This document shows positions 10,669 to 19,569 of a DNA stretch of 64,000 nt, one piece after another; positions within the stretch are counted from its first letter, which is position 1, and the number at the start of each line of letters is the position of its first letter. The notes under the pieces were generated by a model, which ran no database searches, had not been told where the DNA came from, and saw only the letters and a list, made by a program, of their open reading frames with translations. This stretch comes from Mycolicibacterium brisbanense (GTDB lineage: Bacteria > Actinomycetota > Actinomycetes > Mycobacteriales > Mycobacteriaceae): contig NZ_BCSX01000011.1 of assembly GCF_001570425.1 (NCBI RefSeq), positions 141,459-205,458 of the forward strand. Direction: 5' to 3'. Both the position numbers and the translations under genes were made by a program.

Positions 10669-10676
10669 AAGGTGCG

Positions 10677-10704
10677 TTGCCACCCCTGCCCGGCACGGTA
10701 ATGT
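10677..10704 (+). promoter_or_regulatory. Candidate promoter for the ESX-substrate pair
   Basis: TTGCCA (10677-10682), 16 bases, then TAATGT (10699-10704). It fits a SigA-like promoter with a TANNNT -10, about 40 bases before the first start codon. It suggests that the two following genes can be expressed apart from the cholesterol operon. Motif reading only. Confidence 0.4.
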
Positions 10705-10744
10705 TTGCTCCACATGTGCAGGATGCGTGGAAGGGGGCCGTGGC

Positions 10745-11836
10745 ATGGGGATGCCGCCGGATAGCAGCCCGTACGGGTCTCAGACGGTGACGGGTCCGGC
10801 GTGGCCCAACATCGACGAGGAACAGCTGACCGCAGCGTCCGCGTCCTACCAGAAGTTGGCGGCCAACATCACCGGCAACATCGTGCCCCAGCAGACCAAC
10901 CAGCTGATGAAGCTCAACGAGGTCTGGCAGGGCACCGGCGCCACGGCCGCATCCGGCGAAGCCACCACGATGATCGGCCACCACGAGGCCAACGGCGCGC
11001 AGGCAGAGGCCATCGCCACCCAGCTCACCACCATGGCCGCAGCCGTCGTGCAGACCAAGACAGCCGTCAACGCCACGGCGCAGCAGGTACAGCAGGAAGT
11101 GGAGATGCTGCAGGCGCTGCCGATCGACAACAAGCAAGCGTTGATCGAAGGCGTCATCAAGATGGGGCTGTCGCAGAACATCGCCACGGTGACCGCCGCG
11201 ACTTCAGAGCTGGCCAGCAGCCTCGGAACCACGGCCAACATGCCCGCCGTCACCACCCCGCCCACGGCCGAGGCTCAGCAAGCCGCGCAGAAGGGCGGCG
11301 AGCAGATGATGCAGATGCTGGGGCAGTTGCCACAGATGCTCGGCCAGATCCCGCAGATGCTCGGCCAGGTTCCGCAGCAGCTGACCCAGCCGCTGCAGCA
11401 ACTGACGCAACCGTTGCAGCAACTGACGCAGATGTTCGGCTCGGTGGGGAAGGGCGGTACCGGCAGCGGTCCAATGCCGTTCTCCGCGTTTTCCACTCAC
11501 CCCGCCGCCGGCGGGTCCGGCCCGAGTTCGGGTGCGGGACTGATGAAGGCGGCGTCGTTGCCGGGCTCCGGCGGAGGCGGCGCGCAGACCCCGTTGATGG
11601 GCAAGCTCGTGGGCGGCACCTCGCCGGTGTCGGTGGCCACCCAACCCGCCATGGCCGGCAGCAACGCATTCGGTGGAGTAGCGCCGGTGTCTGCCGCCGG
11701 GATGGGAGGCGGCATGGGACCGATGGGTGCGATGGGGCATCGCGGCTCCGGTGGCGGTGGCACCACGCAGGGCCTCTCCGTGCCGGCTCCTCTCGATCAC
11801 GAACTCGACGACGGTGACGTGGACGATGACTGGTGA
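10745..11836 (+). CDS. PPE/Esp-like putative type VII secretion substrate
   Basis: A 363-residue protein with an all-helical N-terminal half (to about 170) containing a WxG turn (VWQGTGATAASG) between long helices. That is the arrangement seen in PPE, EspB-like and WXG100 proteins. Next come glutamine- and methionine-rich seven-residue repeats (QMLGQ-P, QLTQPLQ), then a low-complexity Gly/Ser/Ala/Met tail ending in an acidic DHELDDGDVDDDW. It lacks the PPE tripeptide, so I do not call it a PPE protein. The ATG at 10745 has AAGGGGG seven bases upstream; a GTG at 10727 is less likely. Its partner follows 48 bases later. Confidence 0.65.
   Translation: MGMPPDSSPYGSQTVTGPAWPNIDEEQLTAASASYQKLAANITGNIVPQQTNQLMKLNEVWQGTGATAASGEATTMIGHHEANGAQAEAIATQLTTMAAAVVQTKTAVNATAQQVQQEVEMLQALPIDNKQALIEGVIKMGLSQNIATVTAATSELASSLGTTANMPAVTTPPTAEAQQAAQKGGEQMMQMLGQLPQMLGQIPQMLGQVPQQLTQPLQQLTQPLQQLTQMFGSVGKGGTGSGPMPFSAFSTHPAAGGSGPSSGAGLMKAASLPGSGGGGAQTPLMGKLVGGTSPVSVATQPAMAGSNAFGGVAPVSAAGMGGGMGPMGAMGHRGSGGGGTTQGLSVPAPLDHELDDGDVDDDW
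11311..11433 (+). repeat. In-gene seven-codon repeats (Gln/Met/Leu-rich)
   Basis: About 21-base units encode QMLGQ-P three times, then QLTQPLQ about three times, forming an amphipathic heptad-like segment between the helical domain and the disordered tail of the ESX-type protein. Confidence 0.8.
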
Positions 11837-11884
11837 GCCGACTGCCATGCGTGTAGGTCTGATCGATTCTGAAAGAGGTGCCCG

Positions 11885-12682
11885 GTGAGCAGCACTCCAT
11901 TTACAAGCCCTGGGTTTCTGGGCTGGACCGCGGCTCCGATCGAGCTGCCTGACATGCCGACGATTCAGGCGGGTGCCGATGCGATGAGTATGACCATCGC
12001 CGGCCTGTTGCCGACGCTGGCCGCTTCACTGACCGCCAACGTCACCGCGCTGTCGGCCAAAGAGAACATGTTCAACGGCAAACTGTCCGACGCTCAGGGC
12101 GCGTACGAGAACGCCGACCAGTCCGGCCAGCAAGGTGTCGGACAGCTGGGCCAGATGATGGGTCAGCTCGGTCAGATGGGCCAGATGGCCAGCCAGCCTG
12201 CGCAAGCCGCCGGCGGGATGGGCGGCCAGTTCGGCTCGCTGATGGAGCCCGTGATGAAGGCCATGGAAGGCGCCAAGGGTGGCGGTGGTTCGGGGTCCGG
12301 TGCTCCTGGTGACGGCGCCCCGGGCGGTGGCGCGCCAGGTGCGCCCGGTGGCCCCCAGCCCTTGAACGACCGTGAGGCCAAGCTCAATGAGCGGGACGCC
12401 AAACAGGATGAGCGCGAGACTCGGCAGAACGAACGCGATGCCCAGCAGGACCAGCGTCAGGCCGGTCAGGATGCCCGCGAGGCACAGCTGAACGAGCGTG
12501 CGCACCAGGCCCCCGCGGCCCCGCACAACACGGGCGCCGGCCCGAGTGAGAACCGGCCGAGCGCGGGTCCGGCTCCGGTGGCTCCGCACCACGCTCCGGC
12601 CGCCCCGCCGGCTGCCGCGCCGGTGGCTCCGCATCAGCCGCCGCAGCGGTACGACGGTGGAGACTTGTCGCGCCGCATGTGA
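11885..12682 (+). CDS. EspC/PE-like putative ESX secretion partner with charged heptad repeats
   Basis: A 265-residue protein. Residues 1-100 are helical with small residues and contain AYENADQ, which fits the YxxxD/E export signal of type VII substrates, placed after a helical hairpin as in EspC/PE proteins. A Gly/Pro/Ala linker follows, then about six seven-residue charged repeats (NERDAKQDERETRQ type) likely to form a coiled coil, and a Pro/Ala/His-rich tail. GTG start with AGAGG six bases upstream. It sits 48 bases behind the WxG-bearing protein; I infer that the two are cosecreted as a pair. No ESX machinery gene is in the window. Confidence 0.65.
   Translation: MSSTPFTSPGFLGWTAAPIELPDMPTIQAGADAMSMTIAGLLPTLAASLTANVTALSAKENMFNGKLSDAQGAYENADQSGQQGVGQLGQMMGQLGQMGQMASQPAQAAGGMGGQFGSLMEPVMKAMEGAKGGGGSGSGAPGDGAPGGGAPGAPGGPQPLNDREAKLNERDAKQDERETRQNERDAQQDQRQAGQDAREAQLNERAHQAPAAPHNTGAGPSENRPSAGPAPVAPHHAPAAPPAAAPVAPHQPPQRYDGGDLSRRM
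12370..12501 (+). repeat. In-gene 21-base repeats encoding charged heptads
   Basis: About six units of seven codons with consensus N-E-R-D-A-x-Q encode a probable surface-exposed coiled coil in the putative ESX partner. Repeat-number variation between strains would be expected. Confidence 0.75.
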
Positions 12683-13706
12683 GTTCACCTCGAGAACTGC
12701 CCGGCATCGTTCAGCTCGGTCGACAGTAGGTTCTCATGTTTGCTTGGGCGGCCGTTGCTTCAACGATGGACTTCGTCGGCTCGGCGCGCCCGCGAAATCA
12801 CTTGGGTCTGACGTTTGTGCAGGGTGGGTGTTGGCGTGCAACTTCGTCCGACTCCGGCCGGGATGACCGTTCGCTCAACGGTTTTGCCGAAGCCGTTCAG
12901 CTAAACCCTTTGCGCCACAGCTGATTTCAGTAGCCCGGGTTGAACTTGACGGCGGGCGAAGGCGATGTGCACAGCAGAATCAACGGCTCGTCGTGCCGGT
13001 GAGCCATTGGCACTGTTCATGGGAGTGCAGGCTCGGTGAAGATGCCGGACCTTGGATCTGGTCGAGTTTGCTCAGTGGCGAGAAGCTCACCGTTGTGGAG
13101 ATCGCTTAGCAAGGCTTGTGTATTTGCCAAATCCGCATCAGCATGTCAATTTGGCGGACGAGACGACTCTCGGGCTCTGGTTGGCAAACATCGAACGAAT
13201 GTAAAACGCCACATGGAGTGTGATCTACGTCTACCAACCTAACGCGGTCTCTAGGCGGATACCTGTACCCATGGGTATCGGTTGCAAATCTCGAGAAAGT
13301 TGCTAACTTTGACGGTCTGCGGGTAGCCGACGTCGGGTGCTCACGGGTTTCGATTGCTGTCGGTTGTTGAGAGTGAAGCGAGGTTTGCACCAGCGCGCCG
13401 CACGATTGCTTCGGCGCGAGTATGCGAGCCAAGTGGTGGAACAGCTCGAAGTAGCCAACGATCATCCGCGCAAGCTCGATCACCGGGGGGAAGGTATGTC
13501 TCGGCCGATTCGATAGCTCAGATGATCTGATCTGGGGCGGGGTGCTATCGCCTGGATAGACGGAGTTTGACTTTGGGATGCCACCCCACTGGCGCTCATG
13601 AGCCAACAGTTGGTGCCTGTGATGTTTCGCCGCCGAACCGCGCACGCCTCACGATTTTTTGCGCCGTCCGCAATTCGGGCATTCGCCGCGTGAAGGCTGT
13701 TCCGGC
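12683..13706. other. About 1 kb without a convincing gene
   Basis: No open frame here shows a recognisable protein, a good ribosome-binding site or mycobacterial codon bias. The longest (minus strand, 13106-13645) has an unconvincing composition. The region is visibly richer in A and T than its neighbours. It contains a GATACC/GGTATC inverted repeat around the 12-bp palindrome TACCCATGGGTA (13266-13277). It marks the left border of the glycan island and may hold promoter sequence or decayed DNA. Confidence 0.6.
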
Positions 13707-14480
13707 ATGAACGCGGTGACGCGGCCGTCGGTCTCGGTGGTCATTCCCGCCCTGAACGAGGAACGCAACCTGCCGTTCCTCGCCGGGAGTATGCCTCCCC
13801 AGATCGACGAAATCATCGTTGTCACAGGGGATTCACAGGACAACACGACTGCGGAGGGGTGCCGGTTGTGGCCGCACGGCACCCATGTGCGGCAGAGTCG
13901 ACGCGGTAAGGGCAATGCGCTGGCATGCGGGTTCGCTGCGGCCTCCGGTGATGTCATCGTCACGCTCGATGCCGACGGAAGTGCCGATCCTGCCCAGATT
14001 CCCCGCCTCGTCGAGGCTCTTGTCGCGGGCGCGGATTTCGCCAAGGGATCCAGATTCGCCCGCGGCAATCGCCGTGCCGACATCACATGGTTGCGCGCGG
14101 TGGGGAACAGACTGCTGAACAGTCTGGTGAACGTCCTCTTCCGTGCGGACTACACCGACGTGGGTTACGGCTTCGGGGCTTTCTGGAGGCACTGTCTCGA
14201 CGCCATCGACATGCCGGATGTTGCGGTGAGCACGGCGCAATGGGGCGACGGGTTCGAGATCGAAACGTTGATCAACGTCCGCCTGGCCGCGTGCGGGGCG
14301 AAGGTCGTCGAGGTCGCGAGTTCCGAGTCCGTGCGTATCCCGGAGTACGGCAGCATCGACGCGATTTCGGATGGTCTTCGGGCCCTTTGCACGGTTCGGC
14401 GCGAATTCCGCCGAGCGCGGACCGCGTCGCAGTCGCCGGCGGCGCGAATGAAAGGGCTTCGTCAGGCCGGGCGCGGCTGA
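13707..14480 (+). CDS. Family 2 glycosyltransferase (copy 1 of a tandem duplicate)
   Basis: A 257-residue GT-A fold transferase. The opening SVVIPALNEERNLPFL is the nucleotide-sugar site, and LDADGSAD carries the DxD metal motif. RRGKGNALACGF and DFAKGSRF resemble the dolichol-phosphate-mannose-synthase-like branch, which often makes polyprenyl-phosphate sugars; there is no C-terminal membrane segment. It closely resembles the gene at 15214. The ATG at 13707 is preceded by GAAGG ten bases upstream; another start 16 codons earlier is possible. The stop lies inside a 27-bp tandem repeat. First gene of the glycan island. Confidence 0.85.
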   Translation: MNAVTRPSVSVVIPALNEERNLPFLAGSMPPQIDEIIVVTGDSQDNTTAEGCRLWPHGTHVRQSRRGKGNALACGFAAASGDVIVTLDADGSADPAQIPRLVEALVAGADFAKGSRFARGNRRADITWLRAVGNRLLNSLVNVLFRADYTDVGYGFGAFWRHCLDAIDMPDVAVSTAQWGDGFEIETLINVRLAACGAKVVEVASSESVRIPEYGSIDAISDGLRALCTVRREFRRARTASQSPAARMKGLRQAGRG

Positions 14481-14527
14481 CGGTGTCAGCAAGCCCGCTG
14501 CGGCTGACGGTGTCAGCAAGCCCGCTG
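14474..14527 (+). repeat. 27-bp perfect tandem duplication at the GT2 stop codon
   Basis: Copies at 14474-14500 and 14501-14527 are identical, beginning CGGCTGACGG and ending AAGCCCGCTG. The first copy includes the stop codon of the glycosyltransferase, so the duplication does not change the protein. It looks like a recent replication-slippage event. Confidence 0.95.
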
Positions 14528-15213
14528 TTCATCGTTTGCCTACCTATCATCAGCGACTCCGCAGCAACGCCGGATGCCGGTCACAGACGAGCGCACCGGA
14601 GCTTCATCTCAAAATTAACTTGCATACAGAATTAACTAAAAATGCACGTCCCGTACGAAGTACGACGAAGTGTCGCCCGATCGTACGACGCTTACATAGG
14701 GTTCTGACTGCATAGATAGGACGGTATGTGCCGCTGGACGGAACATCGGATGTGAGTGGCTCTATCATTTGCCAAATCTACAATTCTAAGGAAATATACA
14801 GGCTACGCGACCGAGCCAACCACGCTCCGAGCACAGCGTTAGCTAACTATCAGTGCGTAGCCATGACGCGCGCGGAGGCGCGCCCTATCGAGGAGGAACT
14901 GTGGCTGACTGCGACGCCGCGTCTGCGGTCCTGGCGCGTTCCGGTCATCTACGGGGCCGCCGTGACGGGCTCACCGATTTGTCAACGCCCGCAGGAACTC
15001 TTGCCATGCTGACTTCTACCCGCGGGGTCGGGCGCCACGCCGTCGTGGCATACCGACCCGTCTCGGCACCGGCCGCACGCTCGGCGAAATGTCGCGTCCC
15101 ATGCTGAGGCGCCACGCGGCGACGCGTCTCGGTCGAGGTCCGCGCGCCGCTGTCTAAAGCCGTCTTTTCACCCCGCATTCACATTCATCCGTGACGACGA
15201 AAGAACGCAACAG
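14528..15213. other. A+T-rich spacer between the duplicated glycosyltransferases
   Basis: About 690 bases with no convincing gene. The stretch 14600-14720 (AATTAACTTGCATACAGAATTAAC and after) is strikingly A+T-rich for this genome, and TAGGGTTCTG and GATAGGACGG lie further on. It may carry the promoter for the gene at 15214 and the operon behind it, or be imported DNA. Confidence 0.55.
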
Positions 15214-16008
15214 ATGCAAAATGTCGTGAGCATGAGAGACGCCGTGGCGCGGCCGACTGTTTCGGTCATCATTCCCGCGCTGAATGAGGAACGAAACCTG
15301 CCGTATGTCGCCGAACGTATGCCTGCGGGTGTCGACGAAATCGTGGTCGTCAACGGCGATTCCCGGGACGACACGGCGAGGGTCGCGCGTCGTCTCTGGC
15401 CGGACGGGGTGCACGTTCGGCAGACCCGACGGGGTAAGGGCAACGCCCTGGCATGCGGATTCGAGGTGGCCACGGGCGACATCATCGTGATGATCGATGC
15501 CGACGGCAGCACGGATCCGGCCGAGATTCCGCTGTTCGTCGAGACATTGGTCGCCGGTGCGGATTTCGCCAAGGGATCGCGTTTCACCGAGGGTGGTGGC
15601 AGCGCGGACATCACCAGGATCAGACGGCTGGGCAATCGTTTCCTGAATCATCTGGTGAACGTCCTCTTCGACATGGACTACACCGATCTCTGCTACGGGT
15701 ACAACGCGTTCTGGCGACGTTGCCTGGACGTCATCCGCATGCCCGACGTGACAGCCGATGGGCCGCAGTGGGGCGACGGGTTCGAGGTCGAGACCCTGAT
15801 CAACGTGCGGCTGGCTGCCCACGGCGCCAAGATTGTCGAGGTCGCCAGCTACGAGTCCAGCCGCATTCACGGCGTGAGCAATCTCAATGCGGTCAGTGAC
15901 GGATTACGGGTACTTGCCACCATCCAGCGGGAATTCAGCGAGCATGGCCGGCGCGGTACCGCACGGCCGTCCGGTGGTTTTGAACGCCAGGCGATCTCAT
16001 CCCGATGA
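15214..16008 (+). CDS. Family 2 glycosyltransferase (copy 2 of a tandem duplicate)
   Basis: A 264-residue GT-A transferase and near-paralogue of the gene at 13707: the same SVIIPALNEERNLPYV start, DADGSTD metal motif, ADFAKGSRF, and QWGDGFEVETLINVRLAAHGAKIVEV end. The copy lacks membrane segments. Probable role: sugar transfer to a polyprenyl-phosphate carrier or growing glycan in the cytosol. The ATG at 15214 has only a weak purine tract upstream; a second in-frame ATG lies at 15232. Its stop overlaps the next start (ATGA), beginning a tight run of four genes. Confidence 0.87.
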   Translation: MQNVVSMRDAVARPTVSVIIPALNEERNLPYVAERMPAGVDEIVVVNGDSRDDTARVARRLWPDGVHVRQTRRGKGNALACGFEVATGDIIVMIDADGSTDPAEIPLFVETLVAGADFAKGSRFTEGGGSADITRIRRLGNRFLNHLVNVLFDMDYTDLCYGYNAFWRRCLDVIRMPDVTADGPQWGDGFEVETLINVRLAAHGAKIVEVASYESSRIHGVSNLNAVSDGLRVLATIQREFSEHGRRGTARPSGGFERQAISSR

Positions 16009-17396
16009 ACGCCCCGCAGACCGTGGCGCCCGCGCCGGACTCCGAGATGGTCCAATACGCATCGCGGATGGCTGGGCTCGAGGATCTTCCCATTGGGCGT
16101 GCCGAGATCGAGTTGAGCGCTCCCGCCACCGACCTCGTGCTCGCGGATGACCTTCGCGCAGCTACGAAGATCATGGCGCTGGTCCGATTGCACTCGTATC
16201 CCGTGGGAGTCACGCTGCTTGACGGCGACCTCGGACTTTCGTGGGAGGCGCACGCTCCGGCCGTGTGGGCAGCTCTGGGTGGAGAGGTCAACCGTCACCT
16301 CGCGGCAGACGGGTATCCCGCCGTCGAAAGCCTGGCTGAGCTGGCGGTGACGACGGACGCACCGACATTGCCGGGGTGTCTGCACAGGCGTGAAAGTGTG
16401 CTAGCTACAGCGCCATTCGCCACCGTCGCGGTGGCCACTCGAAACCGACCCGACAGTCTGCGCGGCTGCCTGGAGGCGCTCCAGCAGCTGTCGTACCCGT
16501 CCTACGAGATCGTCGTCGTCGACAATGACCCGACGACCGATGAGACAGCGAACATGGTCAAGGAGATCTTCGGACCGCGGGTTCGCTACATTCGCGAGAA
16601 CCGGCGTGGCGTCGCCTCCGCCCACAACTGCGCACTGGAGGCAGCGCGGGGCGAGATCATCGCCTTCGTCGATGACGACGTGGTCGTCGACACACATTGG
16701 TTGACCGGTATTGCCGAAGGATTCGCCGCAGGCGACGACGTCGGCTGTGTAACCGGTCTGATCCTCCCTGCCGAGCTGGTGACTCCGGCTCAGTTGCTGC
16801 TGGAGAAGCATGGGGGCTTTGACAAGGGGTTCGAACAGCGCGTCTTCGACACTGGCCGAAACCGGCCTCAGGACAAGCTGTTTCCTTTCACGGCAGGGCG
16901 GTTGGGGTCGGGCGCCAACATGGCGTTCCATACCGCGAAGCTTCGCCGTCTCGGCGGATTCGATGCAGCACTCGGGATCGGGACGTTTGCCCGTGGTGGC
17001 GACGATCTGGCCGGTTTCTTCCAGGTCGTGGTGGCCGGGCATCAGCTCGTCTACCAACCCGGCGCGGTGGCGTGGCATCGACACCACCGCGAGATGTCAG
17101 CGCTGCAGAACCAGTCCTACGGGTATGGAATGGGCTTGGGCGCGTTCCTGGCGAGCTCCCTGTGGAGAAACCCCCGGATGTTGGCCCAGGTGCTACGGCG
17201 GCTGCCCAGCGGCTTCACCTACGCGTTCAGCGACTCCTCGACTCGCAACGAAGGCCGCTACGACGGATGGCCGCCCGAACTTGCCCGGCTGGAGCGGCGT
17301 GGATTGCTGTTGGGCCCTGGCGCGTACGCGGTCAGTCGGTGGCGTAGCAGACGATGGCCGGCCAGCGACAAGGCTGTTGATGCTCGTCAAGGATAG
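16005..17396 (+). CDS. Family 2 glycosyltransferase with extra N-terminal domain
   Basis: A 463-residue protein. Residues 1 to about 135 form an extra domain of unknown type. From ATVAVATRNRPDSLRGCLEAL onwards comes a GT-A domain with FVDDDVVVD (DxD region), then GSGANMAFH and GGDDLAGFFQVV near the acceptor side, typical of rhamnosyl- or galactosyl-type family 2 enzymes. The C-terminal part is amphipathic and basic and may touch the membrane. ATG overlaps the previous stop (ATGA). Donor and acceptor unknown. An N-terminal domain plus GT2 arrangement recurs in actinobacterial surface-glycan loci. Confidence 0.85.
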   Translation: MNAPQTVAPAPDSEMVQYASRMAGLEDLPIGRAEIELSAPATDLVLADDLRAATKIMALVRLHSYPVGVTLLDGDLGLSWEAHAPAVWAALGGEVNRHLAADGYPAVESLAELAVTTDAPTLPGCLHRRESVLATAPFATVAVATRNRPDSLRGCLEALQQLSYPSYEIVVVDNDPTTDETANMVKEIFGPRVRYIRENRRGVASAHNCALEAARGEIIAFVDDDVVVDTHWLTGIAEGFAAGDDVGCVTGLILPAELVTPAQLLLEKHGGFDKGFEQRVFDTGRNRPQDKLFPFTAGRLGSGANMAFHTAKLRRLGGFDAALGIGTFARGGDDLAGFFQVVVAGHQLVYQPGAVAWHRHHREMSALQNQSYGYGMGLGAFLASSLWRNPRMLAQVLRRLPSGFTYAFSDSSTRNEGRYDGWPPELARLERRGLLLGPGAYAVSRWRSRRWPASDKAVDARQG

Positions 17397-18735
17397 GTCC
17401 CGAGTTCCCGGCTGGTCGGTCCTCGGCGCGATCGTACGAGATCTCCGGGATCCATTGCTCCGCAACGGTCATCTGCTTACATTGAGCTCCACGCTCACGT
17501 CGGTGATCGGCTTTTTCTTCTGGACGGTGGCCGCGTGGAAATACGACCCGGCCACCGTCGGGCGGAACTCCGCTGCGATCTCACTGATGGTTTTCGTCGC
17601 GGCGATCGCGCAGCTCAACCTGTCGAGCGCAGTTGTTCGTTTCGTCCCGGTCAGCGGTCGCCGCACCACGTCACTCATTGTCGTGATGTATTGCGTGAGT
17701 GGTTGTGTGGCACTGGTGGTCGGCGTCTGCGCGGTCGCGATACTCAAGGTGCTCACACCGGACTTGGCGTTCTTTGACGGAGGGCTACCGCAAGCGATGT
17801 TCGTGGCGGCCACCGTGATCTACACGATCTTCGTGATACAGGACAGCGTCCTGTTCGCCTTGCGCCGGCCGGCGTTGGTGCCGTTGGAGAATTTTGTCAC
17901 AGCAGTTCTGCGGGTGGGGTTGGTCGTCGCACTGGCCGCAGTCGTTCCGAGACACGGGATCTTCGCATCGTGGGTGTTGGCCTTGGGATGCATTGTCCTG
18001 GCGGTCGGGGTATTCGTTTTTGCCCGCGCAATCCCACGGCACCGCCGCGAAGCGGAGGGCGTCGACGAGTTGCCGCCGTCACGCCAGATCGTGCGCTTCG
18101 TGGCGTGGGACTACCTCGGGTCGATCTCGTCGATCGGTTCGACCTCTGTCATCCCGCTCATCGTGGTCGCGATTCTGGGTGCAGAGCAGAACGGGTTCTT
18201 CGCTGTCGCGTGGCTCATCGCGTCGGCGCTATACCTGGTCAGTTTCAACATGGGCTTCTCGTTGGTCATGGAATCCGCGGCCGACCAGTCCCGTCTTGGA
18301 CGTCAGGTCCGTGATGTCCTGGTACACACAGGAAAACTGATGGCGCTGGTCGTCGTTGTGCTCGTTGTCTTCGCGCCCTATCTGCTCGGCATATTCGGCC
18401 ACTCGTATCAGGCGGCCGACAACACGCTCCGCCTTCTCGCTCTCGCCGCGCTGCCGAACCTCGTGGTGGTCACGGCTATCAATTCCTCCCGCGCTCAACG
18501 CCGCATGGGGTTGGTCGTCTGGACGCAGATCGCCCAGTGTCTGTTGGTGCTGCCCCTCACCTGGCTGTTGCTACCGGAAGTCGGTCTCATCGGGGTCGCC
18601 ATCGCGTGGCTGGTCACTCAGCTCCTGATCTCTGGAGCACTTCTTGTCCGAAGGGATCTTTGGCTGACGGTGCGTCCCGCACAGTCGCCGGGAACCATGG
18701 CGCTCGTGGAAGGGGAACCGACACCATGCCGGTGA
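17380..18735 (+). CDS. Wzx/MATE-type polysaccharide flippase
   Basis: A 451-residue integral membrane protein with about twelve hydrophobic segments (for example LTSVIGFFFWTVAAW, TSLIVVMYCVSGCVALVV, VVVLVVFAPYLLGIFG), matching the oligosaccharide flippase (Wzx/RfbX) family that turns lipid-linked glycans across the membrane. It overlaps the end of the glycosyltransferase gene by 17 bases and the start of the deacetylase by 10. I took ATG 17380 (AAGG upstream); TTG at 17377 is equivalent. Its presence implies a lipid-linked intermediate assembled inside and exported. Confidence 0.85.
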   Translation: MLVKDRSRVPGWSVLGAIVRDLRDPLLRNGHLLTLSSTLTSVIGFFFWTVAAWKYDPATVGRNSAAISLMVFVAAIAQLNLSSAVVRFVPVSGRRTTSLIVVMYCVSGCVALVVGVCAVAILKVLTPDLAFFDGGLPQAMFVAATVIYTIFVIQDSVLFALRRPALVPLENFVTAVLRVGLVVALAAVVPRHGIFASWVLALGCIVLAVGVFVFARAIPRHRREAEGVDELPPSRQIVRFVAWDYLGSISSIGSTSVIPLIVVAILGAEQNGFFAVAWLIASALYLVSFNMGFSLVMESAADQSRLGRQVRDVLVHTGKLMALVVVVLVVFAPYLLGIFGHSYQAADNTLRLLALAALPNLVVVTAINSSRAQRRMGLVVWTQIAQCLLVLPLTWLLLPEVGLIGVAIAWLVTQLLISGALLVRRDLWLTVRPAQSPGTMALVEGEPTPCR

Positions 18736-19556
18736 TTCCGATCCTGCTGTACCACTCGGTCACATCCGCCCCAGACGATTGGATCGCACCGTACACGGTG
18801 ACTCCCCGTGACTTCGCCGAACACGTCGACCTCATCCTGGCGAGTGGCCGAACGGCGATGACAGTGTCGGACCTTCACGATGCGCTGGAAGGACGATCCC
18901 TACTGCCGGAAAGGCCGGTAGTGATCACCTTCGACGACGGATTCGCGGATTTCACACAGGTTTCCGATGTGCTGGCCGCTCATGACCTGCCGAGCACGCT
19001 CTACATCACGACCGGGGCTCTGGCGGGACGTGCCGCCCGCCCGGCGGGGATGGCACTGCCGCCCGCACCGATGTTGGATTGGTCGCAGCTTTCCGACCTC
19101 GCGGACCGAAATGTGGAGATCGGTGGACATACCCATACTCATCCGCAGTTGGACACGCTGCGTACATCTGTCGCCTCGGACGAAATCCGGCGTTGCAAAC
19201 ACCTGCTCGAAGACGAACTCGGACACGAGGTTCGAAGCTTCGCCTATCCGCACGGGTTCCATTCCGCGCGAATAGTGCGGGCCGTCGAAGGTGCCGGTTA
19301 TCGATCGGCGTGTGCCGTCATGGATGCGCTGAGCTCGGAAGCCGATCGCGCGTTCGCGTTGGCGCGCTTGACCGTCCGCTCATCCACCACATCCGAGCAG
19401 GTCGCCGCCTGGCTCGATGGTCGCGATGCGCGGGTAGCGCCGTACCCGGAGCGGTTGCGAACCAAGGGGTGGCGTGCCTACCGGCGCATCCGGGGTGCCA
19501 GGTCGACCCGCGGCGTGTTCGCCGGCGCGACAACGGCCGAGGCCACGTATCGCTGA
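18726..19556 (+). CDS. Polysaccharide deacetylase (NodB-like)
   Basis: A 276-residue carbohydrate esterase family 4 protein. The catalytic TFDDGF holds the Asp pair, GGHTHTHP supplies the metal-binding His pair, and FAYPHG is the third motif. It has no signal peptide, so it either works in the cytosol on lipid-linked sugar or is exported by another route. ATG at 18726 with AAGGGGA nine bases upstream, overlapping the flippase gene. Expected role: removal of N- or O-acetyl groups from the glycan made by this island. Confidence 0.9.
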   Translation: MPVIPILLYHSVTSAPDDWIAPYTVTPRDFAEHVDLILASGRTAMTVSDLHDALEGRSLLPERPVVITFDDGFADFTQVSDVLAAHDLPSTLYITTGALAGRAARPAGMALPPAPMLDWSQLSDLADRNVEIGGHTHTHPQLDTLRTSVASDEIRRCKHLLEDELGHEVRSFAYPHGFHSARIVRAVEGAGYRSACAVMDALSSEADRAFALARLTVRSSTTSEQVAAWLDGRDARVAPYPERLRTKGWRAYRRIRGARSTRGVFAGATTAEATYR

Positions 19557-19569
19557 CAGTTCCGCCTCG

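Noticed and set aside
11311..11433. Regular 21-base units suggesting a CRISPR-like or minisatellite array
   Set aside because: They are in-frame codon repeats within a protein gene, with no spacers between them.
10745..11836. Calling the first ESX-type gene a PPE gene
   Set aside because: The N-terminus lacks Pro-Pro-Glu, and the WxG position and tail differ from PPE proteins; only the general helical design is shared.
13258..13279. GATACC/GGTATC inverted repeat around TACCCATGGGTA as an operator or attachment site
   Set aside because: Short, in non-coding DNA without an adjacent regulator or integrase gene; chance cannot be excluded.
13106..13645. 179-codon open frame on the minus strand in the gap before the glycan island
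   Set aside because: No recognisable domain, many His/Pro/Arg/Ser codons typical of a non-coding high-GC frame, no ribosome-binding site; the surrounding DNA shows no gene-like composition.
14728..15012. Open frame of about 94 codons between the duplicated glycosyltransferases
   Set aside because: Random composition, no upstream ribosome-binding site and no similarity I can name; it lies in the A+T-rich spacer.
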